Shown: positions 16,195 through 26,088 of the stretch, one piece after another
How positions within the stretch are numbered: position 1 is the first letter of the stretch
Layout of the letters: each line of letters begins with the position of its first letter
Source of the DNA: Nitrospirota bacterium
Lineage (GTDB): Bacteria; Nitrospirota; Thermodesulfovibrionia; UBA6902
Direction: 5' to 3'
DNA length: 54,527 nucleotides
Assembly (NCBI GenBank): GCA_016207885.1
Contig: JACQZE010000014.1
Span: 89,724 to 144,250, forward strand
The notes under the pieces: generated by a model
The model's database searches: none
Told to the model about the DNA's origin: nothing
Seen by the model: the letters and a program-made list of their open reading frames with translations, nothing else
Program-made: the position numbers and the translations under genes

Positions 16195-17256
16195 TTAATA
16201 TTTCTCTATCTCCTCCATCAATGTCTTGTAGAGGTCGCGCTCTTTTATCTTTTTAACTATCCGGCCGTGCTTAAAGAGTATGCCCACTCCTTTTCCGCCG
16301 GCGATGCCGATGTCAGCCTCTCTCGCCTCACCCGGGCCGTTAACTACACATCCCATTACAGCCACTTTTATCGGTTTTTTTATTTTAACAAGTCCTGCCT
16401 CTACTTTATCAACCAGCCCTCTCATATTTATTTCACACCTGCCGCATGTCGGGCATGAGATTATGTTTGGGCTCTCCTGCCTGATTTGAAGTGATTTGAG
16501 TATCTCATATGCAACCTTTACCTCCTCAACAGGGCCAGCGGTAAGTGAGACCCGCATTGTATCACCGATGCCTTCAGAGAGCAGTATCCCGAGGCCTATG
16601 GCGCTCTTGATAGTGCCTGAGAAGGCAGGGCCGGCCTCTGATATGCCTATATGGAGCGGATAGCGGAATTTCTTTGAAAAAAGCCTGTACGCATCAACAG
16701 TCGTCATCACATCCGATGCCTTGAGAGATATTTTGATGGCTGTGAATTCCAGATCCTCAAGGATCCTGATATGTTTTTTAGCGCTTTCAACAAGCGCCTC
16801 TGCGGTTGGATGGCCGTATTTTTTCAGAAGCTCTTTTTCAAGCGAGCCTGCGTTTACTCCGATCCTTATCGGCACACCTTTGTCCTTTGCGGCGCTGACG
16901 ACTTCCCGCACTTTCAGCTTGCTGCCGATATTGCCGGGATTGATCCTCAGGCCATCTGCACCGTTTGCCATTGCCTCAAGCGCCAGCCTGTGATCAAAGT
17001 GGACATCTGCGATGAGCGGGATGCTGATCTTCCTTTTTATCGCTTTTATCGCCTTTGCCGCGTCTAAATCCAGAACCGCAACCCTGATGATCTCACAGCC
17101 TGCGGATTCGAGCTTTTTTATCTGAGACACGACGGAGGGAACATTCCTGGTGTCGGTCTTGGTCATGGACTGCACACTGACCGGGGCCCCGCCGCCTATC
17201 CTGAGATTGCCAAGTGTTATCTGTTTAGTTTTCAGCTTCTTTTCCGGTTTCTTCAT
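16195..17256 (-). CDS. ispG: 4-hydroxy-3-methylbut-2-enyl-diphosphate synthase
   Basis: This [4Fe-4S] enzyme carries out the penultimate step of the MEP isoprenoid pathway. The TIM-barrel N-terminus (GGAPVSVQSMTKTDTR) and the C-terminal cluster cysteines in SCPTCGRCEIN and GCVVNGPGEAREADIGIAG are intact. The length of 353 residues is normal for the short bacterial form. Its start overlaps the end of mltG by 32 bases, which implies translational coupling. Confidence 0.96.
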   Translation of the reverse strand: MKKPEKKLKTKQITLGNLRIGGGAPVSVQSMTKTDTRNVPSVVSQIKKLESAGCEIIRVAVLDLDAAKAIKAIKRKISIPLIADVHFDHRLALEAMANGADGLRINPGNIGSKLKVREVVSAAKDKGVPIRIGVNAGSLEKELLKKYGHPTAEALVESAKKHIRILEDLEFTAIKISLKASDVMTTVDAYRLFSKKFRYPLHIGISEAGPAFSGTIKSAIGLGILLSEGIGDTMRVSLTAGPVEEVKVAYEILKSLQIRQESPNIISCPTCGRCEINMRGLVDKVEAGLVKIKKPIKVAVMGCVVNGPGEAREADIGIAGGKGVGILFKHGRIVKKIKERDLYKTLMEEIEKY

Positions 17257-18268
17257 CTATCGTCTTTACCGCAGCTTTTCTATAAAGCGCCACCGCCTCA
17301 ACATGCTCTTCTCCGGTCTTTGAGAAGTAATGCGTCCCGTCGTTTTTGGATACAAAAAAGAGATAATCCACATCAGCAGGAAATAGAGCTGCCTTTATGG
17401 ACTTGATTCCCGGGGATGCGATAGGCCCCGGCGGAAGCCCTTTAATCACATATGTGTTATATGGTGTTACATTTTTCAGATCCACGATCTTTGTCACACA
17501 CCCGGCGCGTTCCGTTCCGTAATTGACGGTCGGGTCTGCCTGAAGTTTCATCTCTTTTTTGAGCCTGTTATGGTACACCGCAGATATAACAGCCCTTTCA
17601 CTGTCAAGGCGCGCCTCACGTTCAATAATGGACGCAAGGGTCAGCACCTCATTTTCGCTCATCCCGGCCTCTGCTGCTCTGCTTCTTAATTTATCGTCGT
17701 ATTTTTCCTTCAATCTGTCATGCATGATCTTTAGTATATCTTTTGGTTTAGCGCTTTTTGAGAAATTGTAAGTATCAGGAAATAAATATCCTTCAAGGCT
17801 CGGAGCCTTTATTCCGATAGAATTAATGAACACACTGTCATATACAAGCTTCCAGGATTCATCGTTGAAAAGCCCGGTATTTGCAAATGCTGCTTTAATA
17901 TCGTTCAGGTCAGACCCTTCCGGGATGGTAATGGTATGTTCTATTATCTCACCTTCTCTTAATTTCCTGAAAATATCCAATGGGCTCATGGAAGTATTGA
18001 AGTTGTAATAACCCGCCCTCAGCCTTCTGTCTATAGCGGTCAGCCTGCCAAGGAAGAGAAGGATGCCTTTATTTTTTATAATGCCTTCTTTTTGCAGTAT
18101 ATTGAGGCTTTGTATGTAGCTGGATCCTTCGGGTATCTCAACTTGCTGCCATTTGTCATAAGAGGAGACGGGCGTCGAAATGTTCACATATGCGATGACA
18201 GCTGCAAGGATGGCCAGGTTAAGCAAGGCAAAGGCGAGTTCCGCAGATTTGAAGAAACGCTTCATCAT
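17225..18268 (-). CDS. mltG: Endolytic murein transglycosylase
   Basis: MltG (YceG family) cuts nascent glycan strands at the inner membrane and so sets their length. There is an N-terminal membrane anchor (about residues 10-30), then the LysM-like region and the catalytic YceG domain. The catalytic glutamate region is ASIIEREARLDSERA, followed by YHNRLKKEMKLQADPTVNYG. The Gly-Pro-rich LPPGPIASPG and the end motif HYFSKTGEEH are also typical. The start (ATGATG) overlaps the ruvX stop. Confidence 0.94.
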   Translation of the reverse strand: MMKRFFKSAELAFALLNLAILAAVIAYVNISTPVSSYDKWQQVEIPEGSSYIQSLNILQKEGIIKNKGILLFLGRLTAIDRRLRAGYYNFNTSMSPLDIFRKLREGEIIEHTITIPEGSDLNDIKAAFANTGLFNDESWKLVYDSVFINSIGIKAPSLEGYLFPDTYNFSKSAKPKDILKIMHDRLKEKYDDKLRSRAAEAGMSENEVLTLASIIEREARLDSERAVISAVYHNRLKKEMKLQADPTVNYGTERAGCVTKIVDLKNVTPYNTYVIKGLPPGPIASPGIKSIKAALFPADVDYLFFVSKNDGTHYFSKTGEEHVEAVALYRKAAVKTIDEETGKEAEN

Positions 18269-18675
18269 CTCCCCTTGCTGTCAAGGTAATTTTGGAGGAT
18301 AACTGTAGCTGCGACCTTGTCACGAAGGCCCTTTCGCTTCTTCCTTGAGACGTTTGACTCTATCAGCGCCTTTTCAGCTGTTGTGGTACTGAGCCTCTCA
18401 TCCCAGAGAATTACGGGCAGTGATATCTCATTCTTTAACCTCTCTGCAAATTCCATGACCTTTTCACCCTGAGTGCCTATTGTTCCGTTCATCATCCTCG
18501 GCATCCCGACAACGACTGAGCCTATTTCCTCAAGGTAATCATCAATTATCTTCTTTATCTCCGGGATGGGGTCTTTGTTTTCAATCGTCTTCAGCCCGTT
18601 GGCTGTCATGCCTATGGCATCGCTGACAGCAACTCCGGTGCGCACATCTCCTACATCAAGACATAATACTCTCAT
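18265..18675 (-). CDS. ruvX: RuvX/YqgF family Holliday-junction resolvase-like nuclease
   Basis: The 136-residue RNase H-fold protein starts MRVLCLDVGDVRTGVAVSD, with the catalytic Asp in strand 1. The remaining acidic residues are in VVVGMPRMMNGTIG and LWDERLSTTTAE. Homologues act in 16S rRNA processing and junction resolution. It heads the run ruvX-mltG-ispG-panC-Fis. The stop overlaps the start of mltG. No Shine-Dalgarno sequence is visible before the ATG. Confidence 0.92.
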   Translation of the reverse strand: MRVLCLDVGDVRTGVAVSDAIGMTANGLKTIENKDPIPEIKKIIDDYLEEIGSVVVGMPRMMNGTIGTQGEKVMEFAERLKNEISLPVILWDERLSTTTAEKALIESNVSRKKRKGLRDKVAATVILQNYLDSKGR

Positions 18676-18774
18676 TTGAATAGGATGCCAGAAACATGAG
18701 GAAAAGTAAACTTGATAATTATAAAATATTAATTATTTCAACAGGTTAGCGGGGGAAGGCCGGGATCAATGCGG

Positions 18775-19395
18775 TTACAGCTTGTCCCACAGGTCACTGA
18801 TCTCTGACTCGGTCTTCTTCTTTTCGGTCTTCTTCAGGTCGTTATCAAGGTTTATCCATTTATCACAGCTGTCGGCATACTTTCTCAAAGCGCCTTCCAT
18901 ATTTCCGGTCCAGGCCGGGGGAGTTTTATAGGTAGGGAGTTCATCGCCTGACTTTGTCTCCCATTTGCTGTCGGCAAGGCCGTGCTTTATTAATAACCCG
19001 CCGACATGCCCCAGAAGGGTCTGAATATAATATTTCAGATGGTTATTGCGAAGGTCTGTGACAAGATTTATCCCGAACTTTCTATGAGAGCCTTCAGGAA
19101 GTTCTCCGCGGTGGAGCCACTTGTCTGTATTGACATGTTTTTCCACAAGCTCAGGCAGTTTTAAGAGAAGCTCATTAAGCTCTGTCTTTATCTTGCGCAG
19201 CCCGTCTTCGCCCATCTCCCTGGCAGTCTTTGCATTTGCGGTAAGGCCGCTCCTGACCATGTTCTTATACCATTCCGAAAGAAACTCTTCAGTGGCCTGC
19301 AGGAACTCTTTGCATGCGTCTTCCATTTGCAACTTGCAGTTTTCAATACTCTCTTCTGTCTCAGGGGTTTCAGCGCTGTGGTTTTCTATATCCAA
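18775..19395 (-). CDS. Conserved protein of unknown function
   Basis: I do not recognise this 206-residue protein. It is acidic at the N-terminus and predominantly helical, with no signal peptide or membrane segment. Charged helices (EFLQATEEFLSEWYKNMVRS, IKTELNELLLKLPELVEKH) and several Trp residues stand out. Its own promoter (TTGACA/TATAAT) lies upstream, and GAAGGT precedes the ATG. It is not visibly linked in function to ruvX, which lies 99 bases further along the same strand. Confidence 0.7.
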   Translation of the reverse strand: MDIENHSAETPETEESIENCKLQMEDACKEFLQATEEFLSEWYKNMVRSGLTANAKTAREMGEDGLRKIKTELNELLLKLPELVEKHVNTDKWLHRGELPEGSHRKFGINLVTDLRNNHLKYYIQTLLGHVGGLLIKHGLADSKWETKSGDELPTYKTPPAWTGNMEGALRKYADSCDKWINLDNDLKKTEKKKTESEISDLWDKL

Positions 19396-19438
19396 TATTA
19401 TTACCTTCTATGTATGTTTTATTATTTTGCGCAAAATT

Positions 19439-19469
19439 ATTATACGATATCTCCGGCTAAGAGTGTCAA
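19439..19469 (-). promoter_or_regulatory. Sigma-70-type promoter of the 18775-19395 gene
   Basis: On the minus strand TTGACA (19464-19469) and TATAAT (19439-19444) are separated by 19 bases. The gene start is 43 bases further downstream. Confidence 0.5.
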
Positions 19470-19526
19470 CAGAAGTATTAAAACAGGCGGGATGGAATGC
19501 GGTCAGGATTTTGTATAAGAGCAGTT

Positions 19527-19826
19527 CTATTTTTTCCTGATATTTTTTTCTAACATGACAAACTCCCTGCCTTCTTCATCATTGACCAGTTTGAAGAATG
19601 AGCAATTGGCGCAATCTTCAAATTTCATCGCAAATGTGCCCTGCACTCTTCCTTTGCAATAGGTGCCTGCAACGCTCCAGCAAAAACGGCCTGAAGCCGT
19701 ACCTTTATTTACAGTATCAAACTTCTTCTCGGTCGTTGCCGGGCATACGCCTAATTCTTTAACCTTATCTCCGCCGGGCTGCCTGCCGCATTTCATGTAT
19801 TCCCAGCAATTTAATCTCTTTTTCAT
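19527..19826 (-). CDS. Two-CW-domain cysteine-rich protein
   Basis: The 99-residue protein has the pattern NCWEYMKCGR...GVCPA...CWSVAGTYC...CANCSFF. This matches the small two-CW domain proteins common in Nitrospirota and Deltaproteobacteria. The eight or so cysteines suggest a metal or Fe-S site. No signal peptide is visible, so it is probably cytoplasmic. AAGGATCC upstream of the ATG serves as ribosome site. The function is unknown. Confidence 0.8.
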   Translation of the reverse strand: MKKRLNCWEYMKCGRQPGGDKVKELGVCPATTEKKFDTVNKGTASGRFCWSVAGTYCKGRVQGTFAMKFEDCANCSFFKLVNDEEGREFVMLEKNIRKK

Positions 19827-19892
19827 AGGATCCTTTTTTTGAGGGTTTAATTAATTTATATCAAAATTTAATATTCAATGCAACTATGAATA

Positions 19893-19920
19893 TTGCAGAT
19901 TGGATGAAATATTATATAAT
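19893..19920 (+). promoter_or_regulatory. Promoter of the ydbH-like gene
   Basis: TTGCAG (19893-19898), a 16-base spacer and TATAAT (19915-19920) precede a leader of about 50 bases and the TTG start at 19977. Confidence 0.55.
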
Positions 19921-19976
19921 CGATTCAGAAGGCATTCAGCTAAATCTGAGGAAGTCCATCGTGAGGGAAGGAAGCA

Positions 19977-22900
19977 TTGTTCTATAAAAAACCGCTTTCC
20001 GGCAGGAATAAATTCCTGCTCGCACTTCTTGCAGCTGCTGTGATCATATCTATTGTACTCACTATTTTTGTAACAAGCCCCGCCTTCTTAAAAACCATTG
20101 CAGTATACGCCGGACGGTTCACCGGGATGCGCGTTGAGATAGGCTCCATTTCCATTCCGGAAAGAAACCGTCTTGTAATTGAACGCCTGTCTATTGAAAA
20201 TGATAAAGACCGCTTCCGTCTTTCAGTGCCGTATGCCGAGATCAACTTCACTCTTGAAGGCCTGCTCAAAAAGAATATTGAAGGCCTCACCCTCAGAGAT
20301 CCTGAGATGGCCGTTACCCTGAAAAAAGAGCCGCGGCGCAGGACATCCCTGCCTTTTACATTCAATGCCCTTTCTGTCAGCGGGGCTGATGTGACGGTCA
20401 ATTATGAAGACAGTGAACCTCTGCATATCAGCCCTGTAACTCTCACCCTTATAAGACAGCCGGACGGGAAGTATGGCGACTTGCAGGGAAATGCGTTCAT
20501 CAGCGGCCTCAACACAACAGTCTCCCTCGCGTCAGAGATAGACATGAAGACATTTGACTTTAATAAAATAAATATTGATGTATCACCAATAGATCTCAAG
20601 AGCGCATCTGCGAAATACCCCTTGTCATTGCTCAACCTGAAGCAGTTGCAGGGGGCCTGCAGTTTAAGCATGGAGATGGAGAGAGAAGATAAGGGGAGCG
20701 ATATGGTATTGCAGGCAGAGGCGCTTCTTGATAATTTATCTTTCAGCTCAGAAACTCTCGGGATAAACCTGGGTGGCTCGCCGTTAAAAATATCGGCAAA
20801 TGGCAAGTATCGCCCAAGCATTGATTCCGCAGAGATAGAGTCTGCTTCTGCTGATCTTGCAGGCCTGAGCATCCTGAAACTTTACGGAACCATCGGGCAT
20901 ATAAGCGACGGGCCGCCTGATATGCGCATTACGGCGGACATGAAGAGCATCCCTCTAAGAAAGATCAAGAGCCTGCTATACGCTCCGGGAGCAGCATGGC
21001 TTGCAAAAACAGATGCGGATGGAACTCTAAGCGCAGATGTGACCGTATCAGGCAGCTATACTCTTCCGCAGCTTCAGGGAGTTCTTGCAGTTCAGGGCAA
21101 AACGCTCTCCATTGAAAATACCACGCTTCAGTCTTTCTCAATAAAGTTCCCTTTTGAATATCAGGATAAATTATTGCTTGTAAATAGGGCATTGATACAG
21201 GCAGGCAGCGCGGCTGTTTTCCGTAACGGTAAAGAGTATTTCACCGAGAGCAACATACTCATCAAAGGCGACATGGAGGCAGATATCAACGGGCATCTCT
21301 TTAAAGCAAAGAACCTTCTGATCGATGCCGGTTATTTAAAAGGGCTTTCAGCCTCTGCGGATATTTCAACAGCCGAGCCGGTCACAATTAATGCAGACCT
21401 GAACTATAACTCTGCCGATCTCGGAGAAGTATCGGAAATATCCCTTCACGGGTTTTTCAAAAAGAATGGCTATACTCTCACAGGCTCAGGAGCGCTGAAG
21501 ATGACGGGTAAAATAATTATTCCGAAAAACAGTGCGTCTCAAATATCAGGGGCTGCGGTGGTAGAGTTTGCAAATGCCGGGCTCTCGTCTGCGGACGGAT
21601 CCGTAATCTGTGAAGGTATGCGGATGAACGCGTCAGCAAGATTTGAGTCTTCCCTGCCGGACGGCCCGGTTTCCTTCACTGCGGAGGCCGAAGCAGGCGG
21701 ATTTGAACTTCTTGCTGGAAAGTTCTACGGCAGCTTCACGGACAGGCCGCTCGCACTTTCCGCTTCAGGAACATATACGGGACAAAGTGATGCCCTGCGT
21801 ATAATCGAAGCAAAGACAGGACTGCCGGGCATCGGAGAAATTGTTCTGTCCGGTACGATATCGGATATTTCAAAGTCGCCATACTTTGACGCGTCTGTGC
21901 ATGCCGCAGACATATCAAACAGTGAGGCATTTGATTTCTTTGTGCGTGAAACCTTTCAGGAACAGATCCCCGTTCTCGCCCGTCTTAAAGTCAGCGGGCG
22001 AAGTTCCACGAGCCTTAATGTCAAAGGAACGAAAGAAAGCTTTACTCTAAACGGAGATCTGCGAGTTGAAGATATGAATATATCTGCAGGGCCAAAAGAG
22101 AGTTATATTCGGGGCGTGCAGATATCACTCCCTGTGAATCTTTCATACCCGGAACCTCTCCATGAAGGGGAAGTTGAAAAATTCGGCACAATACTCATTA
22201 AAGACCTCTCATGGCCTGCGCTCAAGTTGAACGATATTGTGATATCGCCTTCACTCTGGCAGAATGATATCGTCTTCAGAGACGATATCAAGATACGGTT
22301 GTTCGGCGGAAATGTTGTGCTTAAGAATATCTCATACGGCAGCATCTTCGGAAAGACACAACAGCTGCTGCTCTCCATTGACATTCAAGATATCGACCTT
22401 GAAAAAGCAGGCACCGCCCTTGCATTGCCAAAATTCAGCGGAAGCCTCTCAGGGTCTATTCCAAAGGCCCGTTTCTCAGGCAACACGCTCTTCACAGAAG
22501 GAGAGATGGCTCTGGAACTCTTTGGCGGGAGATTGAGGATACATGACCTGTCCGCGGATAATGTCTTCAGTCCCGCACCTTCTTTTAAGGCAGGTATGAA
22601 ATTCAGTGAGATCGACCTCGGCAAGCTGACAGCTACCTTTGATTTCGGGCATATTTCCGGTATCATGCGTGGTGAAATAAGCGAGCTTGTGATAGTGAAC
22701 GGAGAGGCTGAACATTTCAGGGCGTCGCTTGAGACATATAAAAAGAAAGGGGTCAGGCAGAAGATAAGCGTGGAGGCATTAAAAAAGATATCGATCCTCG
22801 GGACCGGCACATCAACATCCATTCTTGACAGGGGGATATATCAGCTCTTCAAAGAGTACGGATATGAAAAGATCGGGTTCAGCGCGTATCTGAAGAATGA

Positions 22901-23060
22901 TAACCTCCAGCTCTTCGGGATCGAAGACGGGGGGGGCAGGAGATATCTTGTCAAAGGGAGCCTTCTGCCTCCCAAGGTAAATGTGATAAATTTCAACCAG
23001 AACATCTCTTTCAAGGAGATGGTCGGCAGGTTGAAGAGGATTACAGCGGCTGAGAAGTGA
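19977..23060 (+). CDS. YdbH-like AsmA/TamB-superfamily intermembrane protein
   Basis: The 1027-residue protein has one N-terminal membrane helix (about residues 12-32) followed by a long periplasmic beta-rich region. This is the layout of AsmA-like bridge proteins that carry phospholipids between the membranes. The YdbH assignment rests on the C-terminus (GFSAYLKNDNLQLFGIEDGG and following) and on the next gene, which encodes a YdbL-like protein, as in the E. coli ydbH-ynbE-ydbL locus. The start is TTG at 19977 behind AGGGAAGGA. An in-frame ATG is not available nearby. The role in lipid transport is taken from E. coli and is an inference here. Confidence 0.75.
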   Translation: MFYKKPLSGRNKFLLALLAAAVIISIVLTIFVTSPAFLKTIAVYAGRFTGMRVEIGSISIPERNRLVIERLSIENDKDRFRLSVPYAEINFTLEGLLKKNIEGLTLRDPEMAVTLKKEPRRRTSLPFTFNALSVSGADVTVNYEDSEPLHISPVTLTLIRQPDGKYGDLQGNAFISGLNTTVSLASEIDMKTFDFNKINIDVSPIDLKSASAKYPLSLLNLKQLQGACSLSMEMEREDKGSDMVLQAEALLDNLSFSSETLGINLGGSPLKISANGKYRPSIDSAEIESASADLAGLSILKLYGTIGHISDGPPDMRITADMKSIPLRKIKSLLYAPGAAWLAKTDADGTLSADVTVSGSYTLPQLQGVLAVQGKTLSIENTTLQSFSIKFPFEYQDKLLLVNRALIQAGSAAVFRNGKEYFTESNILIKGDMEADINGHLFKAKNLLIDAGYLKGLSASADISTAEPVTINADLNYNSADLGEVSEISLHGFFKKNGYTLTGSGALKMTGKIIIPKNSASQISGAAVVEFANAGLSSADGSVICEGMRMNASARFESSLPDGPVSFTAEAEAGGFELLAGKFYGSFTDRPLALSASGTYTGQSDALRIIEAKTGLPGIGEIVLSGTISDISKSPYFDASVHAADISNSEAFDFFVRETFQEQIPVLARLKVSGRSSTSLNVKGTKESFTLNGDLRVEDMNISAGPKESYIRGVQISLPVNLSYPEPLHEGEVEKFGTILIKDLSWPALKLNDIVISPSLWQNDIVFRDDIKIRLFGGNVVLKNISYGSIFGKTQQLLLSIDIQDIDLEKAGTALALPKFSGSLSGSIPKARFSGNTLFTEGEMALELFGGRLRIHDLSADNVFSPAPSFKAGMKFSEIDLGKLTATFDFGHISGIMRGEISELVIVNGEAEHFRASLETYKKKGVRQKISVEALKKISILGTGTSTSILDRGIYQLFKEYGYEKIGFSAYLKNDNLQLFGIEDGGGRRYLVKGSLLPPKVNVINFNQNISFKEMVGRLKRITAAEK

Positions 23061-23163
23061 TCAAGTGCGGAATGACATTTTATATAATTAAATAAACTTT
23101 ATTGTGGCAGTTGATCAAGAAATGTCTTATAATTTTACTAAATCATTATCAGGAGGCTTAACC

Positions 23164-23793
23164 ATGAAAAAGATATTGCTCAAAAGATCGGTTCTATGTT
23201 CTCTGGTCTTCTTTATTTCGTCCTGCGTAACCATAAATATCTATTTCCCTGCGGCTGCCGTTGCGGAGGCTGCGGATAAGATAGTGGAAGAGGTATGGGG
23301 CGAGAAGAACAGGCAAAAACAGGAAGAGCAGCAGAAGCTGGATGAACAGAAGAAGCAGAATGAACCGCAGAGCATGATACAGGATGATTCAGGATCCTTA
23401 TTCTCATTCTTCGGGCCTTCATCTGCTTATGCCCAGGATGCTGACATTAATATCACAACTCCCGCGATCAGGGCTTTGAAAGAATCCATACAAGAGCGGT
23501 CAGCCTCCATCAAGCCATTCATGGAGAGCGGAAATGCCGGGATCTCCCGTGACGGGCTGCTTGCCGTGCGCAACACCAGCGGATTATCTTTAAAGGACAA
23601 GGCTGCGCTTACCCGACTTATTGAGGCTGAGAACAGTGACCGTGAAGCGCTCTATGCGGAGATTGCAAAGGCCAATAACTTCACGCCTGAGAAGATACCT
23701 GATGTTAAGAAGATATTTGCGGAAAGCTGGATCAAGAATGCCAAACAGGGCTGGTGGATCCAAGGTCAGGACGGAAGCTGGGAACAGAAATAA
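23164..23793 (+). CDS. YdbL-like (DUF1318) lipoprotein
   Basis: The ATG at 23164 is set by AGGAGG 8 bases upstream. A signal peptide ends in the lipobox FISSC, and mature residues CVTINIYFPAAAVAEAADK follow. A Gln/Lys/Glu-rich charged linker comes next. The last about 100 residues match YdbL (DUF1318), ending WWIQGQDGSWEQK, compared with VQGINGQWLKK of E. coli YdbL. In E. coli, YnbE is the outer-membrane lipoprotein that pairs with YdbH, while YdbL is separate. Here one lipoprotein appears to combine both parts. A TATAAT at 23128-23133 could give it a promoter of its own. Confidence 0.75.
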   Translation: MKKILLKRSVLCSLVFFISSCVTINIYFPAAAVAEAADKIVEEVWGEKNRQKQEEQQKLDEQKKQNEPQSMIQDDSGSLFSFFGPSSAYAQDADINITTPAIRALKESIQERSASIKPFMESGNAGISRDGLLAVRNTSGLSLKDKAALTRLIEAENSDREALYAEIAKANNFTPEKIPDVKKIFAESWIKNAKQGWWIQGQDGSWEQK

Positions 23794-23819
23794 AAAGCAA
23801 CTGCATATTTACCAAAAAG

Positions 23820-23858
23820 AAAGGCCAGCCTATGAAGGCTGGCCTTTTTCTTTTTTTA
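23820..23858 (+). terminator. Rho-independent terminator after the ydbL-like gene
   Basis: Stem AAAGGCCAGCC/GGCTGGCCTTT (23820-23830 and 23837-23847) with a 6-base loop is followed by a T-rich tract. It also lies just beyond the 3' end of the displaced tRNA-Lys fragment. Confidence 0.92.
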
Positions 23859-23905
23859 ATGGTGGGCCGTGCAGGATTCGAACCTGCGACCCGCTGATTA
23901 AGAGT
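23857..23905 (-). repeat. attL: displaced 3' half of tRNA-Lys
   Basis: It matches 47 of 49 bases of the 3' half of tRNA-Lys, from the CCA to the anticodon loop, and then breaks off at agagt/tttaaa. The two differences form a compensating pair in the T stem (C-G here, U-A in the intact tRNA). It lacks the 5' half and cannot be a tRNA gene. Confidence 0.88.
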
Positions 23906-23997
23906 TTTAAAAGGTCAAAACACCCGCAAAGCCTTATCACGCCTGACTCCGCTAAGTATCTTGATTTCATCAACAAAAGATTTATGGAGGTTCATTG

Positions 23998-24075
23998 ATG
24001 TTTATTGAACACTCTGCATATTCGTGTCTGTGTGGCACTTGTATGGACACCCATAAAATTGAGGTTGCGATATGA
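23998..24075 (+). CDS. Possible 25-residue peptide in the integrative element
   Basis: A short frame starts in a TGATG overlap with the frame that would be the integrase tail in the excised circle. It ends in an ATGA overlap with the next short frame. It reads MFIEHSAYSCLCG and so on. GGAGG lies 7 bases upstream of its ATG. Expression is not proven. Confidence 0.3.
   Translation: MFIEHSAYSCLCGTCMDTHKIEVAI
24032..24051 (+). repeat. 20-bp direct repeat, left copy
   Basis: GTGGCACTTGTATGGACACC matches 18 of 20 bases of the segment at 25317-25336 near the other end of the element, in the same orientation. It could be an integrase arm-type binding site. Confidence 0.4.
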
Positions 24076-24122
24076 CAGAGAAATCATTTAAAAAGAAGTT
24101 TTCTGATTTGATAAAAAAATAA
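24072..24122 (+). CDS. Possible 16-residue basic peptide
   Basis: The frame reads MTEKSFKKKFSDLIKK, starts by ATGA overlap with the preceding short frame and ends 3 bases before the helix-turn-helix gene. It may be a coupling leader rather than a functional peptide. Confidence 0.25.
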   Translation: MTEKSFKKKFSDLIKK

Positions 24123-24125
24123 CAA

Positions 24126-24295
24126 ATGAAAGACGTATTCCTTACATATAAAGACCTTGCTGAAAGATGGAAGTTTCCTATCAATACTCTTCGTATATGG
24201 AAGCATGAGGGTAAATTGAAAGCTGTCAAATTTGGCAGGTCTGTAAGATTTCCTCTTGCTTATATTCTCGAACTTGAGTCAAAGGGTTTTGTTTA

Positions 24296-24296
<1 letters not shown>
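24126..24296 (+). CDS. Excisionase-like / MerR-type helix-turn-helix protein
   Basis: The 56-residue protein has one winged helix-turn-helix of the excisionase/MerR type (LTYKDLAERWKFPINTLRIW) followed by KFGRSVRFPLAYILE, which forms the wing. Such proteins bind att sites to steer excision or regulate the integrase. Its stop overlaps the integrase start (TAATG), so the two are translationally coupled. No other regulator is present in the element. Confidence 0.8.
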
Positions 24297-25459
<1,163 letters not shown>

Positions 25460-25497
25460 TGCAAAATACGAAATTATACTATAAGCCTTGTCTTTTT

Positions 25498-25574
25498 TGG
25501 CGCGCCTGAGAGGATTCGAACCTCCGACCCTCGGCTTCGGAGGCCGATGCTCTAATCCACTGAGCTACAGGCGC
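25498..25574 (-). tRNA. tRNA-Arg(CCG)
   Basis: Cloverleaf with acceptor GCGCCTG/CAGGCGC, anticodon arm TCGGC-CTCCGAA-GCCGA (anticodon CCG), T arm GGAGG-TTCGAAT-CCTCT and encoded CCA. The acceptor stem is identical to the second tRNA-Arg of the cluster. Confidence 0.96.
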
Positions 25575-25808
25575 TACCGAATCAAAAAACTAATGAACTA
25601 CCTCGCAGCAGAGCTGAACGAGGTATCAAAAACTTACTGCTCAAACAAGACTAACTGCTTATTATTATAAATTCTCTCATACTCTTTTGGATTTCGCCCT
25701 TGATTCTTCACATAGTTCATTATTGTCTCTTCTCATCATATCAGATCGCAGCAGAGCTGCGGGGAATTAGACCCTAAGAGATTAACTCTAAACTGCTGTT
25801 TTAAAAAT
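25575..25808. other. Spacer in the tRNA cluster
   Basis: I see no gene here. A small inverted repeat (ACCTCG...CGAGGT around 25599-25623) contains GCAGCAGAGCTG, and the same GCAGCAGAGCTG word recurs at 25748-25759. Confidence 0.5.
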
Positions 25809-25885
25809 TGGGGTGAGTGACGGGGATTGAACCCGCAACCCTCTGAACCACAATCAGATGCTCTGCCGACTGAGCTACACTCACC
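25809..25885 (-). tRNA. tRNA-His(GTG)
   Basis: Anticodon arm TCTGA-TTGTGGT-TCAGA gives anticodon GTG. The extra G at position -1 opposite C73, typical of tRNA-His, is encoded (25885/25812). CCA is encoded. Confidence 0.96.
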
Positions 25886-26001
25886 ATAAAACAAATTAAT
25901 TATTCAGGGAAACCTGACTACTATTCTTAACTATAAAACCGAAATTTTCAACTATTGTACTAAACTTTAAGCTCTGATGATTCTGAGTTATATGATCTCA
26001 A

Positions 26002-26078
26002 TGGTGCGCCTGAGAGGATTCGAACCTCTGGCCTACTGCTTAGAAGGCAGTTGCTCTATCCGACTGAGCTACAGGCGC
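26002..26078 (-). tRNA. tRNA-Arg(TCT)
   Basis: Acceptor GCGCCTG/CAGGCGC, anticodon arm ACTGC-CTTCTAA-GCAGT (anticodon TCT), T arm AGAGG-TTCGAAT-CCTCT, encoded CCA. Confidence 0.96.
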
Positions 26079-26088
26079 TCTTTATAAT

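Noticed and set aside
19977-23060. Opposite-strand frames within the ydbH-like gene
   Set aside because: They lack ribosome sites and family features, and the plus-strand frame has a signal anchor, promoter and a related downstream gene.
23857-23905. A second tRNA-Lys gene
   Set aside because: Only the 3' half is present; there is no D arm or 5' acceptor strand.
23621-23998. 125-residue frame overlapping the ydbL-like gene and the tRNA-Lys fragment
   Set aside because: Its first part is a shadow of the ydbL-like gene. Only the last 30 codons are of interest, as a possible integrase tail in the excised circle.
25488-25670. 60-residue frame over tRNA-Arg(CCG)
   Set aside because: It is the well-known antisense translation of a tRNA gene (RLRGFEPPTLGFGG) and not a protein.
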